DNA from: Meiothermus sp. CFH 77666
Lineage (GTDB): Bacteria; Deinococcota; Deinococci; Deinococcales; Thermaceae
Length of the DNA stretch: 64,000 bases
Direction: 5' to 3'
Assembly (NCBI RefSeq): GCF_017497985.1
Contig: NZ_JAGDFV010000002.1
Span: forward strand, 1 to 64,000
Part shown: positions 34,084 to 44,327 of the stretch, in pieces
How positions within the stretch are numbered: the stretch's first letter is position 1
Layout of the letters: each line of letters starts with the position of its first letter
Position numbers and translations under genes: made by a program
Notes under the pieces: model-generated
What the model was told of the DNA's origin: nothing
Databases searched by the model: none
The model's input: only the letters and a program-made list of their open reading frames with translations

Positions 34084-37017
34084 GCCTCGAGCAGCCTCGG
34101 CGGCCTCGAGCTGGGCCCGCACCTCACGGGGAAGCCGGGTGCGCTCGAGGGGCTCAACTGCTTGCCGCACCATCGCCAGCTCCTCAGGGGTGCCGTGTTG
34201 CAGGGACAGGGTGAGCAGGATGGCGCGGGTAGGCAGGTGGGCGGTTTTGGGCAGGAAGGTCAGGGCCTCTTGCAGGGCCCGGTGGGCTTTTTCGGGCTGG
34301 CCGGTCTGATGGTATAGCCCAAACAAGCGGGTGCGGGCCAGGAGGCCGAACATGGGGTGGCGGCCCTTTTGGCGCACCGCCTCGTAGTGGCCGATGGCCT
34401 CCTCCCAGCGTTCGAGGCGCAAGCAGGCGGTGCCTAGATTGACCTCGAGGTTGTCAGTGCGTCCTTCCTCGTAGGCCGGGTCTTCGGCCAGCACGGCCCT
34501 GGCGGGCGCCAGAATTTGCGCCGGTTCACCCCGTACAATCCAGTAGTACACCAGGTTGCTCATGCAGGAGATCTTGCCGTGACGCGAGTGTAGAGCCTGT
34601 GCGAGGGCGAAGGCTTCTTCCAGTTCGCGCCGGGCTTCGTCCAGGCGACCCAGTTGGGTAAGCTGGGCTCCCATATCGTTTTTGAGTAGAACCAGGTCGA
34701 AGCGGGTCGCCGGGTCGTGGTGCTGGGCATAGATTTCGGCCAGCTTTCGGGCCATGTCCAGGGCCAGGTCGTATTCACCTTTCTGGAAGTGCCAGGACTT
34801 GCGCAAAAGGCCCACCGTAACCTGGGCGTGCTCGTCCAGGAGGTCGAAAGGATAGTTTTGCTCGAGGTCGGCCAGGATGGGCTCGGCCAGGGCAACCTGC
34901 ATGTTTTGCACATGTACCCCAGCCAGCAAGGCAAGGGCACAGGCCCGTTGGGAAACGCTTAGAGACTGTTGCAAGAGGGCCTCGAGGCGGCTCTTGCCCT
35001 CTTCGTACAGCCCGGCGCCGCCCAGTTGCTGGATAAGTTTGAGCTCGAGCTCTATCTTCCGCCTGGGGTCAGCGTTGGTTTCCAGCGCTCTGCGCAAAAG
35101 CCCTACCGCAACCGCCGCATCGGGAGTGCCTTCGGCGGCTTCCTCCCATAGGCGGCTGGCCCGCTCGAGCTCACCTGCCGCCTGGTGATGTCGTGCCCGC
35201 AACGCCGGGTCGGCCTCGCCGAGACTTTGGGCTACTGTACTGTGAAGCATGGTTCGCCTCGAGGATGGAAGGTCGCTGTACACCCCCTGGCGGATCAGGT
35301 CGTGGGTAAACTGGGCGCTTTGCATGAGCCCCAGGGTTTCGGCCTCCTCGAGTCCCCCCAGCACCGCCCACTCCGAAAGCCCGGTCACCCCGGCCAGCAG
35401 CCTGGGGCCAAAGCCCTCGCCCACCACGCTGGCGGCCTGCACCACCCGCAGGGCGGGCTCGGAGAGGCGGCCCACCCGGCGGCGGATCACCTCGGCCACT
35501 TTGGGGGGGATTTGCAGCTCGCTGTAGTCGCGGGTCACCTCGTCCAGGTCGGTGTGCCACTGGCCTTGCTCGGCCCGCAGCACCCCGTTCTCGAAGAGGG
35601 CCTTGAGGGTCTCGAGGGCAAAGAAGGGGTTGCCGCCGGTCTGGCCGTGCAGCCAGCCGGCAAAGACCGGGGGCCCTTCCTCCACCCCAATCAAATCGGC
35701 CAGCAGGGCTTGCACCGAGGGGGCTGCCAGCGGCTCCAGGGCCAGCTCCTCCGCCCCGCTTCCGCGTAGGGCCTCGATGGCTTTTGCCAGGGCCGGCCCC
35801 ACCTCGTGGCTCCGGTAGGCCCCTGCCCAGGGCTGCCCCCGGCTGTGCAGGTACAGCAAAAGCTCCAGGGTGCCCTCGTCGGCCCACTGCAGGTCGTCGA
35901 ACAGCAGCCGTCCGGCGGGGGCCAGGGCGCGGGCCAGGGCTTCCAGAAGGCGGGCTTTGGCGCTGCCGGGCTCGCCAGGGGGCGGGGCGAAGCCGGGGTA
36001 GGCCTCCGGCAGCAGCCGGGCCAGGTCTTCGCGGTAGGGGCCCAGGTCTGGGAGGTTGGCAAGATTTGCCTTGAGGTAGTCCAGCACCGGGTAGAAGGGC
36101 ACGTTCTCCAGCCCTTCGCGGGCCCGCAGGAGCGGGGCTTGGGGGAAGACCTCCTGGAGCAGGCGGGACTTGCCCACCCCCGGTTCGCCGTGGACCAGCA
36201 GCGCCGACGACCCCCGCAGCCGGGCCTGCTCGGCCTCGCGGCCTACCAGGCGGGGCGGGCGCAGCACCTCGAGGGGAATCCTGGGCGGCGGTTTTGGTGG
36301 GACTGCTTGAAGCGGCTCACTCCGCCGCAGGGCCTGGGCCAGTTCCTGGGTGGCCCGCATGGGCTCCAACCCCAGCTCCTGTCTCAGCTCCCCTGCGAAG
36401 CGTTCATAGAGCTTCAGGGCCGCCTCCCGCTGCCCGGCCAGGTAGGCGGCCCGCAAGTAGTCCTGCAACACGTCCTCGCTTAACAGGTTCTGCCGCAGGA
36501 TTTCCGCCAGCAGCTTGCAGGCCTCGGCGTGCTGCTCGGCTTGTTGGAGGGCCTCGGCGTGGTGGCGGGCGGCCTGCTGCCAGGCCTCCAGCAGGCTCTC
36601 GCGCTCGAGGGTGGCCCAGTCTTCCAGGGCGGGTGCGTCCTGCAAGGGGAAGCCCTGCAAAAAAGGCCGCCGGTGCAGGCGCACAGCCTGTTCCCAGCGG
36701 GCCTGGCCCAGCGCCTGTCGGAAATGGGCGGTGTCGGTGTCCATCAAGAGCCTCACCCGCTCCCGCTCGACCTCGAGGCCCCCGGCCCAGGGCAGCGCCC
36801 TGGCCCGGTGCAGCACCACCCGCAGGTTGTGGCGGGCTTCCTCCTCGGGGCTGTCGGGCCAGAAGAGGGCGGCCAGCGCCTCGCGGCTTACCCACTCCCC
36901 CCGGCAGGCCAGGTAGACCAGCAGCTGTACCGGGCGCGAGGGGGTTAGGTCGTGGCGCACCTCCCCCACCCGCATGTGGGGCTCGTCAAGCAGGTACAAG
37001 CAGGCAGGCGTGGGCAT
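34081..37017 (-). CDS. SARP-family transcriptional activator: winged helix, BTAD, AAA ATPase, helical repeats
   Basis: The product is 978 residues. N-terminal winged-helix DNA-binding part (about 1-92: PSRPVQLLVYLACRGEWVSR, LFWPDSPEEEARHNLRVVLH). Bacterial transcriptional activation domain (BTAD, about 95-232: ALEDWATLERESLLEAWQQA, then YLAGQREAALKLYERFAGEL). Then an AAA/STAND ATPase: Walker A HGEPGVGKSRLL near 276-287, Walker B GRLLFDDLQWADEG near 360. The C-terminal ~450 residues are helical repeats of TPR type, likely a sensor platform. This is the large-SARP plan known from AfsR. The gene sits between its probable targets, and its stop codon is inside SARP site D. Ligand unknown; no secretion signal. 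Confidence 0.88.
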   Translation of the reverse strand: MPTPACLYLLDEPHMRVGEVRHDLTPSRPVQLLVYLACRGEWVSREALAALFWPDSPEEEARHNLRVVLHRARALPWAGGLEVERERVRLLMDTDTAHFRQALGQARWEQAVRLHRRPFLQGFPLQDAPALEDWATLERESLLEAWQQAARHHAEALQQAEQHAEACKLLAEILRQNLLSEDVLQDYLRAAYLAGQREAALKLYERFAGELRQELGLEPMRATQELAQALRRSEPLQAVPPKPPPRIPLEVLRPPRLVGREAEQARLRGSSALLVHGEPGVGKSRLLQEVFPQAPLLRAREGLENVPFYPVLDYLKANLANLPDLGPYREDLARLLPEAYPGFAPPPGEPGSAKARLLEALARALAPAGRLLFDDLQWADEGTLELLLYLHSRGQPWAGAYRSHEVGPALAKAIEALRGSGAEELALEPLAAPSVQALLADLIGVEEGPPVFAGWLHGQTGGNPFFALETLKALFENGVLRAEQGQWHTDLDEVTRDYSELQIPPKVAEVIRRRVGRLSEPALRVVQAASVVGEGFGPRLLAGVTGLSEWAVLGGLEEAETLGLMQSAQFTHDLIRQGVYSDLPSSRRTMLHSTVAQSLGEADPALRARHHQAAGELERASRLWEEAAEGTPDAAVAVGLLRRALETNADPRRKIELELKLIQQLGGAGLYEEGKSRLEALLQQSLSVSQRACALALLAGVHVQNMQVALAEPILADLEQNYPFDLLDEHAQVTVGLLRKSWHFQKGEYDLALDMARKLAEIYAQHHDPATRFDLVLLKNDMGAQLTQLGRLDEARRELEEAFALAQALHSRHGKISCMSNLVYYWIVRGEPAQILAPARAVLAEDPAYEEGRTDNLEVNLGTACLRLERWEEAIGHYEAVRQKGRHPMFGLLARTRLFGLYHQTGQPEKAHRALQEALTFLPKTAHLPTRAILLTLSLQHGTPEELAMVRQAVEPLERTRLPREVRAQLEAAEAARG

Positions 37018-37100
37018 ACGCTCTTCCGGCGCAAAATGGATTAGTACCCCATTGTAGCGCCTGGTACACCTATCGCGGGAGTGTAACGACGTTGATTACG

Positions 37101-37631
37101 CTAGTAAAAAATGGGTGGCCGGCTTGACATCCACTCTTCGGGCAGCAGGCTGTACATGTAAAAATCCCAGGGCTCCCCGCGAATCCAGCGCCAGCGGCGC
37201 AAGAGCCCTTCGCGCTGAAAGCCCAGCTTCTCCAGCGCCCGCTGCGAGCGCGGGTTGTGCACGTGGGCAATGGCCTGGATACGGCGCAAGTCCCAGGGCC
37301 CAAAGGCAAAATCGAAGAGCACCACCTTGGCCTCGGTGTTGAGGCCGGTACCCCAGTAGGGCCGCCCCAGCCAGGTCTCGGTCTCGCCCAGCTTGTTGGG
37401 CCAGTCCAGGTGCAGCCCAATCACCCCGGCGGGTCGGCCTTCGGCCTCGATGATGAAAAAGCCCTCCTTGGCTTGCAAGCACTCCAGGTACTCGTAGGTT
37501 TCCTGGGGGCTCTGGTGGGGGTTCCAGTACACAAAAGGGGCCAGCTCGAGGTCGGACATCAATGCAAACAGCGCCTCGGTGTCCTCCGGGCGGGGGGGGC
37601 GAAGCCGGATGCGGGGGCCGCGCAGTTCCAT
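37101..37631 (-). CDS. GNAT acetyltransferase, RimJ/RimL-like
   Basis: The product is 176 residues. RIRLRPPRPEDTEALFALMS is the RimJ/L N-terminal pattern, GRPYWGTGLNTEAKVVLFDF near 88-107 is the acetyl-CoA pyrophosphate loop (W-G-x-G-x-x-x-E), and NPRSQRALEKLGFQREGLLR near 125-144 is the C-terminal signature. It probably N-acetylates a protein terminus or a small molecule. TATGCT eight bases before the ATG fits a leaderless start. Confidence 0.88.
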   Translation of the reverse strand: MELRGPRIRLRPPRPEDTEALFALMSDLELAPFVYWNPHQSPQETYEYLECLQAKEGFFIIEAEGRPAGVIGLHLDWPNKLGETETWLGRPYWGTGLNTEAKVVLFDFAFGPWDLRRIQAIAHVHNPRSQRALEKLGFQREGLLRRWRWIRGEPWDFYMYSLLPEEWMSSRPPIFY

Positions 37632-37648
37632 GTGCCTTTAGCATACGC

Positions 37649-37674
37649 AAAAAAGACCCGCCGAGGCGGGTCTT
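37649..37674 (-). terminator. Rho-independent terminator after the first subtilisin gene
   Basis: On the minus strand GACCCGCC/GGCGGGTC forms an 8-bp stem followed by six T residues, 19 bases beyond the protease stop. Its outer edge reaches the upstream region of the acetyltransferase gene. Confidence 0.9.
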
Positions 37675-37692
37675 CTGGAAAGGGTGCAGGGC

Positions 37693-40278
37693 TTACGGAC
37701 GGGCCAGGGTGATGACCGGCGAAGTCCAGGTTTCCCAGTCGGCGAGGTTGTTGCGGTTGCCGGTGGGTTTGAGCACCCGGATTTGCAGTTTGTACTGCCC
37801 GTTGGGTACAGCCTGGAACTCACTGGGTACCGGAATCTTGTTGCCGTAGATGTCCTCGTTTTTGTACTTGGTGATGCGGGTTCCATCCCACGCAATGGCG
37901 AAGAAGCCATTAGCCGAGGAGTTGCGGGGTAGGTACTCACCGTAGTCAGCGCGATTGAACTTGGGGTGGATGGGGGCGTTGGTGGCCGCGTCGAGAATGA
38001 CCATTTCGTAGGCCTGGGCCCCGTGTTCGAAGTGTGCCAGAATCTGTGGTACGTCGTTGCCCTGGAGGGTAAAGGTGCCCCCGCCGGGCAGGATGTCGAA
38101 TGCGGTGCCTGCGGCGTTAAGCCTGCCCAGAAGGGGGAAGCCAGAGGCCGCCGGTGTCAGTACCTGAATGGCCTGATAACCTCCCGGCATGCCCACGTAG
38201 GGCACGTTCATCTTGATGCCCGCACCCACCGGGTTCAGGAGGATGTAACCCCCATACAGGCTCTTGGCTGCCAGGCCCGCCGGTGGCGTGATGGTTACGG
38301 TCAGGATGGCCTCGCCCCTGGCCGGCACGGTGATCTGGCTATGGCTGAAGCTGACCGTGGCGGCTGCGGTATTGAAGCTAGGCGAATAAATGCTGCCCGT
38401 GGCCGAGGGACTTGCCAGGTGGGTAGGCCGGTAGATGAGCGGCACGTTGCTGCGGTTCCTGAGCACCAGCCGTTCGGTGTGGGCGCCTGCCTTTTCGGCG
38501 AAGGAAATGGCGGAAGGCGTCACGGTCACACGGTTCTGCACTGCTGCCACGATGTCAATCATCCCGGCGCCCTCGCGGAAGCTGGTTTCCGGGAAACCGC
38601 TGGCTGGGGCCAGGGCGAAGGGCTTGGGCATGGCGGTATTCTGGAGGTACTTGATGACCTCGCTGGGGCGCTGCGTACGCCAGAACGCGGGGTTGCCCTC
38701 CAGCAAAAGGGCTACTGCACCCGCAACGTGCGGTGCCGACATGGAGGTGCCGCTCAAGATACCGTAGCCGCCTTGCTCCAACGGGAGGGCCGAGCGAATC
38801 AGGCCGCCGGGCGCGCCCAGGTCGGGCTTGAGTTTCAAGTCTTGACTAAGACCCCAGGAGCTGAAGCTAGAGATTAAGTTGCCGGTGGGGTTCGCAACCA
38901 GGGTGGTACCGGCAGTCCAGGTTAGCGTGGTGGGGGAGGTGAGAGCGCGCAGAGCCAGGCCATCGGCTAGCGAGATGCTGATGCCAAAGACCCCCGGAGC
39001 CCCCACAATGCCACCGCCCGCAAAGAGGCCTGCTGCATTGTTGTGAATGATGACGCCCACCGCTCCGGCAGCAACGGCCTTCTGATATTTTTCGTTGAAG
39101 GTACACGCGCCGCGTTCGATCAGGGCCACCTTCCCTGCAGGGTTCGCGAGCAGGGCATCAGCATTGCAGGAGCGGCCAATCCAGACCACCTCGGCGCTGG
39201 TGCCGCTGGTGGGGGGGGCTTCAGCCCCGCCCAGCACCAGATAGCCGAGCGGGCTGTTGGTGGCGTTCACGATGGCTTTTTGGGCATTCACGCTAACGTT
39301 GTCGAAGGAGGCCACGCTGATAACGCCCTGGGTGGCGGCGGGGTCACCGGTTGCGAATAGCCCGAGGTTGCCGTTATTGCCAGCCGACGCCACCACCACG
39401 GTGCCGCGTTTGACCATCTTGGTAACGGCCTTGCCCAGCATGCTCCAGCCGAAGGGCGAGCCCAGGCTCATGTTAACCACATCCATACCAGCGGTCTCGG
39501 CCCGCTCGAGGGCAGCCAGGATTACGTCATCCCCCGTGGAGCCCTCGCAACCAAAAACCTTATAGGCCCCAAATGTGACCCCAGGGGCCACGCCGGTGAT
39601 CTGACTATCCTTACCGCCCACAATGCCCGCTACGTGCGTGCCGTGGCCGTCACAGTCGTCGGGGTTGGGGTCGGGAACCGGAGTGGACTTGCTCGGGTCA
39701 GAGGCATCGTAAGCGTCGCCCACAAAGTCGTAGCCGTCTACAATGCGGCCTGCAAATGCGGGGTGCTGGATGTCAATCCCGGAGTCAATGATGCCCACCT
39801 TCACGCCCCGACCTGTGAGGCCCAGGTCGTTCTGGGCAATGTCGGCTCCGGTTTGGGTGATGGCGCTGGCCAGATCGGGATTGGCTGCCTCACGCGGGGG
39901 TAGCTTGTACATCCCCACCGGATAAACGCCCTCCACTCCGGGTAGGGTGTAGAGCAACTTGCGATCGTTGCCGGGTACTTCCACCGAGAAACCGTTGACC
40001 AGCTCGGTGTACGAGTAAAGGATTTTGACGCCTGCAGCCTGGGCGGCCTGACGGAAGGCTGCTTGTTGGGCTTGCACGCTTTGGAGGCTAATGCCATCGG
40101 AAACCGCCCCGCCGGAAAGCTCCACAAACCAGCGCGTGGGGGTCTCGTTGACCATGGTGGAAGTTGTGGGTTGAGGGGGTAGGGCTGCGATGACCTCAGG
40201 TGTGGGCTGGCTTGACTTGAAGCCTCCGCAGGCTGTCAACAGACCTGCCACACCTAGTGTGAGTAGGGACTTGCGCAC
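37693..40278 (-). CDS. Subtilisin-like serine protease lipoprotein with PA domain
   Basis: The product is 861 residues from the GTG at 40278, chosen for AAAGGAG five bases upstream; it starts RKSLLTLGVAGLLTACGG with lipobox Cys near 17. An inhibitor-like propeptide (about 40-130) precedes the S8 catalytic domain: Asp in VGIIDSGIDIQHP (about 165), His in DGHGTHVAGIVGG (about 212), Ser in SGTSMSAPHVAGA. A PA insert (GKVALIERGACTFNEKYQKA and VGVIIHNNAAG) sits between His and Ser. The C-terminal ~300 residues are Ig-like (fn3-type). It is a surface-anchored endopeptidase, likely thermostable (inference). Confidence 0.93.
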   Translation of the reverse strand: MRKSLLTLGVAGLLTACGGFKSSQPTPEVIAALPPQPTTSTMVNETPTRWFVELSGGAVSDGISLQSVQAQQAAFRQAAQAAGVKILYSYTELVNGFSVEVPGNDRKLLYTLPGVEGVYPVGMYKLPPREAANPDLASAITQTGADIAQNDLGLTGRGVKVGIIDSGIDIQHPAFAGRIVDGYDFVGDAYDASDPSKSTPVPDPNPDDCDGHGTHVAGIVGGKDSQITGVAPGVTFGAYKVFGCEGSTGDDVILAALERAETAGMDVVNMSLGSPFGWSMLGKAVTKMVKRGTVVVASAGNNGNLGLFATGDPAATQGVISVASFDNVSVNAQKAIVNATNSPLGYLVLGGAEAPPTSGTSAEVVWIGRSCNADALLANPAGKVALIERGACTFNEKYQKAVAAGAVGVIIHNNAAGLFAGGGIVGAPGVFGISISLADGLALRALTSPTTLTWTAGTTLVANPTGNLISSFSSWGLSQDLKLKPDLGAPGGLIRSALPLEQGGYGILSGTSMSAPHVAGAVALLLEGNPAFWRTQRPSEVIKYLQNTAMPKPFALAPASGFPETSFREGAGMIDIVAAVQNRVTVTPSAISFAEKAGAHTERLVLRNRSNVPLIYRPTHLASPSATGSIYSPSFNTAAATVSFSHSQITVPARGEAILTVTITPPAGLAAKSLYGGYILLNPVGAGIKMNVPYVGMPGGYQAIQVLTPAASGFPLLGRLNAAGTAFDILPGGGTFTLQGNDVPQILAHFEHGAQAYEMVILDAATNAPIHPKFNRADYGEYLPRNSSANGFFAIAWDGTRITKYKNEDIYGNKIPVPSEFQAVPNGQYKLQIRVLKPTGNRNNLADWETWTSPVITLARP

Positions 40279-40528
40279 GATTGCTCCTTTATTCAAGAAT
40301 CTGTTGAATCTGAGGGATGGTTTTGGCTGCAACCACAACAAACTGTTCAGAAACTGCTGAAACTACCTCCTTTCTGAGGATCTGGTTTTGAAAACGCAAT
40401 TCATACTAAGCGCTCGACCGGCAGTTTTGGTTACAAGGTCTGGTTACTTAGACGTTTCATAAAGGCTGGATTCGTTACAGCCAACTTTTTTCGCTGGCAA
40501 CGCAACTTCTGTGTGACATCCGCTATGA

Positions 40529-41971
<1,443 letters not shown>

Positions 41972-41974
41972 AAT

Positions 41975-42760
41975 ATGCCCAGGGTCGAGGGTACAGGGAA
42001 GAGCCAGGGGCCCAAAGCTGAACGCCGAAAGCTAATAGCGAAAAGCCAAACGCCAAAGGCCAAAAGCCCGGCGCCAAAAGCGCAGAGCCGCAGCAAAGAG
42101 CCCCAGGGGAGGGGGCGGGAGTCCCTGAAAGCCCGGAAGGCTCGAGCGGCCAAGGTGCTCTCGGTCATGGAGCAGCTATACCCCCAGGCTGCTACCGAGC
42201 TGGCCCACACCAACCCGTTCGAGCTGCTGGTGGCTACGGTGCTCTCGGCCCAGGCCACCGATGCCTCGGTGAACAAAGCCACCCCAGCGCTCTTCAAGCG
42301 CTTTCCCGATGCCCACGCCCTGGCCAGGGCCACGCCCGAAGAGGTCGAGCCCTACATCAAGACCATTGGCCTGTACCGTGCCAAAGCCAGGAATCTGGTG
42401 CTGCTGGCCCGGAAGCTGGTGGAGGCGCACGGGGGCCAGGTGCCGGTGGACAAGGCCCAGCTACGCGAGCTGCCCGGCGTGGGCTGGAAGACCGCCACCG
42501 TGGTGCTGGGGGCGGCCTTCGGGGTGCCGGGGATTGCGGTGGATACGCACCTGATGCGCCTCGCAAGCCGACTGGGGTTCTCCCAGCAGAAAGACCCCGA
42601 GAAAATTGGGGCCGACCTCGAGCGCCTCTTTCCCAGGGAAAAGTGGGTGTTTATCCACCACGCCCTGATTCTGTTCGGGCGCTACCACTGCACCGCCCGC
42701 AAACCGCGCTGCGAGGGCTGTCCGCTTTATGTCGAGTGCCTGAGCAAAGGTGCCTGGTAA
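41975..42760 (+). CDS. nth: Endonuclease III with an unusual basic N-terminal extension
   Basis: The product is 261 residues; typical Nth is ~210-220. Catalytic region: LLVATVLSAQATDASVNKAT (about 86-105), HhH motif ELPGVGWKTATVVLGAAFG (Lys near 169), the catalytic Asp in IAVDTHLMRLASRLG, and the [4Fe-4S] cluster Cys set CTARKPRCEGCPLYVEC near 239-255. It removes oxidised pyrimidines and nicks the strand. The first ~52 residues (GKSQGPKAERRKLIAKSQ and onward) are low-complexity and are encoded by a GCTGAA/AAAGCC-type intergenic repeat. No other good start exists before LKARKARAAKVLSVMEQLYP. Confidence 0.9.
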   Translation: MPRVEGTGKSQGPKAERRKLIAKSQTPKAKSPAPKAQSRSKEPQGRGRESLKARKARAAKVLSVMEQLYPQAATELAHTNPFELLVATVLSAQATDASVNKATPALFKRFPDAHALARATPEEVEPYIKTIGLYRAKARNLVLLARKLVEAHGGQVPVDKAQLRELPGVGWKTATVVLGAAFGVPGIAVDTHLMRLASRLGFSQQKDPEKIGADLERLFPREKWVFIHHALILFGRYHCTARKPRCEGCPLYVECLSKGAW

Positions 42761-42946
42761 GTGTCGCAAGTCTCGGGTCTCAGGTCGCATGGCAGAGGAA
42801 AGGCACTGGCTGTGAACCTGGTTTGCAACTAGGGAGGTTGCTGGCCGCTTGTGCAAGGCCGAGCAGGATAGACTTCGACTTCCTCCCTTCCCAGCCGGAC
42901 TCCCGCGTCAGGCTTTGAGCTTTTGGCTTTGGGCTATCGGCCTAAA

Positions 42947-43180
42947 TCAGTCTTCCCAGCGCCGAACCCGCTCAGGGAGCCTGCGCCAGCGGCCCCGACG
43001 AAACCGGGCCTCCAGACGCCGCCAGCCATAGGCCAGAGCGCCGACGATGCCGGCCCCCACAGCCAATACCCACAACGTGGTCAGGAGCCAGAACACCAGA
43101 AACAGGCCCACCGTTCCGGCCAGCGCCAGCAAGAGCACCCCCATAGGGCCCCGGGGTAGATTGAAATAGAACTGTCTCAC
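42947..43180 (-). CDS. Small membrane protein
   Basis: The product is 77 residues from the GTG at 43180, supported by TACCCT seven bases upstream (leaderless pattern). One long or two close hydrophobic helices (MGVLLLALAGTVGLFLVFWL, then LWVLAVGAGIVGALAYGW), then a strongly basic tail (RRLEARFRRGRWRRLPERVR) facing the cytoplasm. No family recognised. Confidence 0.6.
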   Translation of the reverse strand: MRQFYFNLPRGPMGVLLLALAGTVGLFLVFWLLTTLWVLAVGAGIVGALAYGWRRLEARFRRGRWRRLPERVRRWED

Positions 43181-43294
43181 ACATTCCAGGGTAGGGTAAA
43201 AGCCATGAAGCAAATGATGAGACGGCTGCAATTGAGAATAGGTGTGTGATTTTTGGCCTCAAACTCCCCTGGGGTGGCCTATAATGCCCCTTGT

Positions 43295-44257
43295 ATGCCA
43301 GGTTCCGACAGCCTCCCGATGGTCTTTGCGGCGGCCCTGACCGACCCGGGCCGCAAGCGGGCCCTCAACGAGGATGCGGTGAGCCAGCTCGTCACCAGTT
43401 ACGGCGGTATTTTTATCGTAGCCGACGGGATGGGTGGGCATCGAACCGGCGAGGTGGCCTCGCAGATGGCGGTAAGCCAGATTGTGGAGGTGCTCAAGCG
43501 TAGCGAACCCTCGCCGCAGGGGCTGTTGGAAGCCTACGAAGCTGCAAACGAGGCCATCTACCTGGCCGGGCAAAAGCCCGAATCGCGGGGGATGGGCACC
43601 ACCTGTACCGCCCTGTGGCTCGACCTGCCCTATGCCCTGATTGCCCATGTGGGCGACTCGAGGGCTTACCTGCTGCGCGACGGAGAACTCTTGCAACTGA
43701 CCCAGGATCACTCCTGGGTAGCCGACCGGGTGCGCCAGGGCCTCTTGAGTGAGGACGAAGCCCGCAACCACCGCTGGCGCAACGTCATCACCAATGCCTT
43801 GGGTTCGTTTCCTCAGGCGCGGGTGGATCTGGTGGGTCTCAAGGTGCGGCCCGGCGACGTGTTTTTGCTCTGCTCCGACGGCCTCAGTGGGGTGCTGGAG
43901 GACAAGGTGCTTGCCGAGATGATCCTTACCAACCCCCCCGAGCCGGCGGTGGCCAAGCTGATCAAGCTGGCCAACGACTGGGGCGGCCCCGACAACATTA
44001 GTGCAGTGGTGGTCACGATTGGCAGCCAGGTGGCCGAAAACCCCAGGCCCTATGCCCTGCCGCTCGAGGCCAACGATGGGAAGCCGGTACATCTGCAAAG
44101 CGGCACCGACCCGGAAGTGCTCACTACCCAGATTGTCGAGCCGGAAAAGAAACCCACCTTCTGGCAGCGCTGGGGCAGTGTGATTTTGCTCCTGCTGTGG
44201 TTTGGCCTTCTGGGGTTTGTGTTGTTCAACCAGCTGGGCAGTGGTAGCACTCCTTAG
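43295..44257 (+). CDS. PP2C-family protein phosphatase with C-terminal membrane anchor
   Basis: The product is 320 residues from ATG 43295, with TATAAT nine bases upstream. PP2C metal motifs: RKRALNEDAVSQL (Asp), FIVADGMGGHRTGEVAS (Asp-Gly-x-x-Gly-His), HVGDSRAYLLRDGEL, and GGPDNISAVVV (Asp-Asn). A 40-residue linker leads to a TM helix (SVILLLLWFGLLGFVLFNQL) near the end, so it is membrane-bound. It probably opposes Ser/Thr kinases in bacterial signalling; no kinase is in the window. Confidence 0.93.
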   Translation: MPGSDSLPMVFAAALTDPGRKRALNEDAVSQLVTSYGGIFIVADGMGGHRTGEVASQMAVSQIVEVLKRSEPSPQGLLEAYEAANEAIYLAGQKPESRGMGTTCTALWLDLPYALIAHVGDSRAYLLRDGELLQLTQDHSWVADRVRQGLLSEDEARNHRWRNVITNALGSFPQARVDLVGLKVRPGDVFLLCSDGLSGVLEDKVLAEMILTNPPEPAVAKLIKLANDWGGPDNISAVVVTIGSQVAENPRPYALPLEANDGKPVHLQSGTDPEVLTTQIVEPEKKPTFWQRWGSVILLLLWFGLLGFVLFNQLGSGSTP

Positions 44258-44327
44258 CCCGTATCGGGACATTTTTCTGCCCTCACCCCTCTAGAATGCT
44301 CCGCACAAACCTCGAGCGGGGGTGAGC

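Noticed and set aside
36980-37100. Autoregulatory SARP site upstream of the regulator gene
   Set aside because: GTGTAACG occurs at 37080-37087 but on the other strand and without the paired heptamer at 11-bp spacing or an 8-9 bp -10 box.
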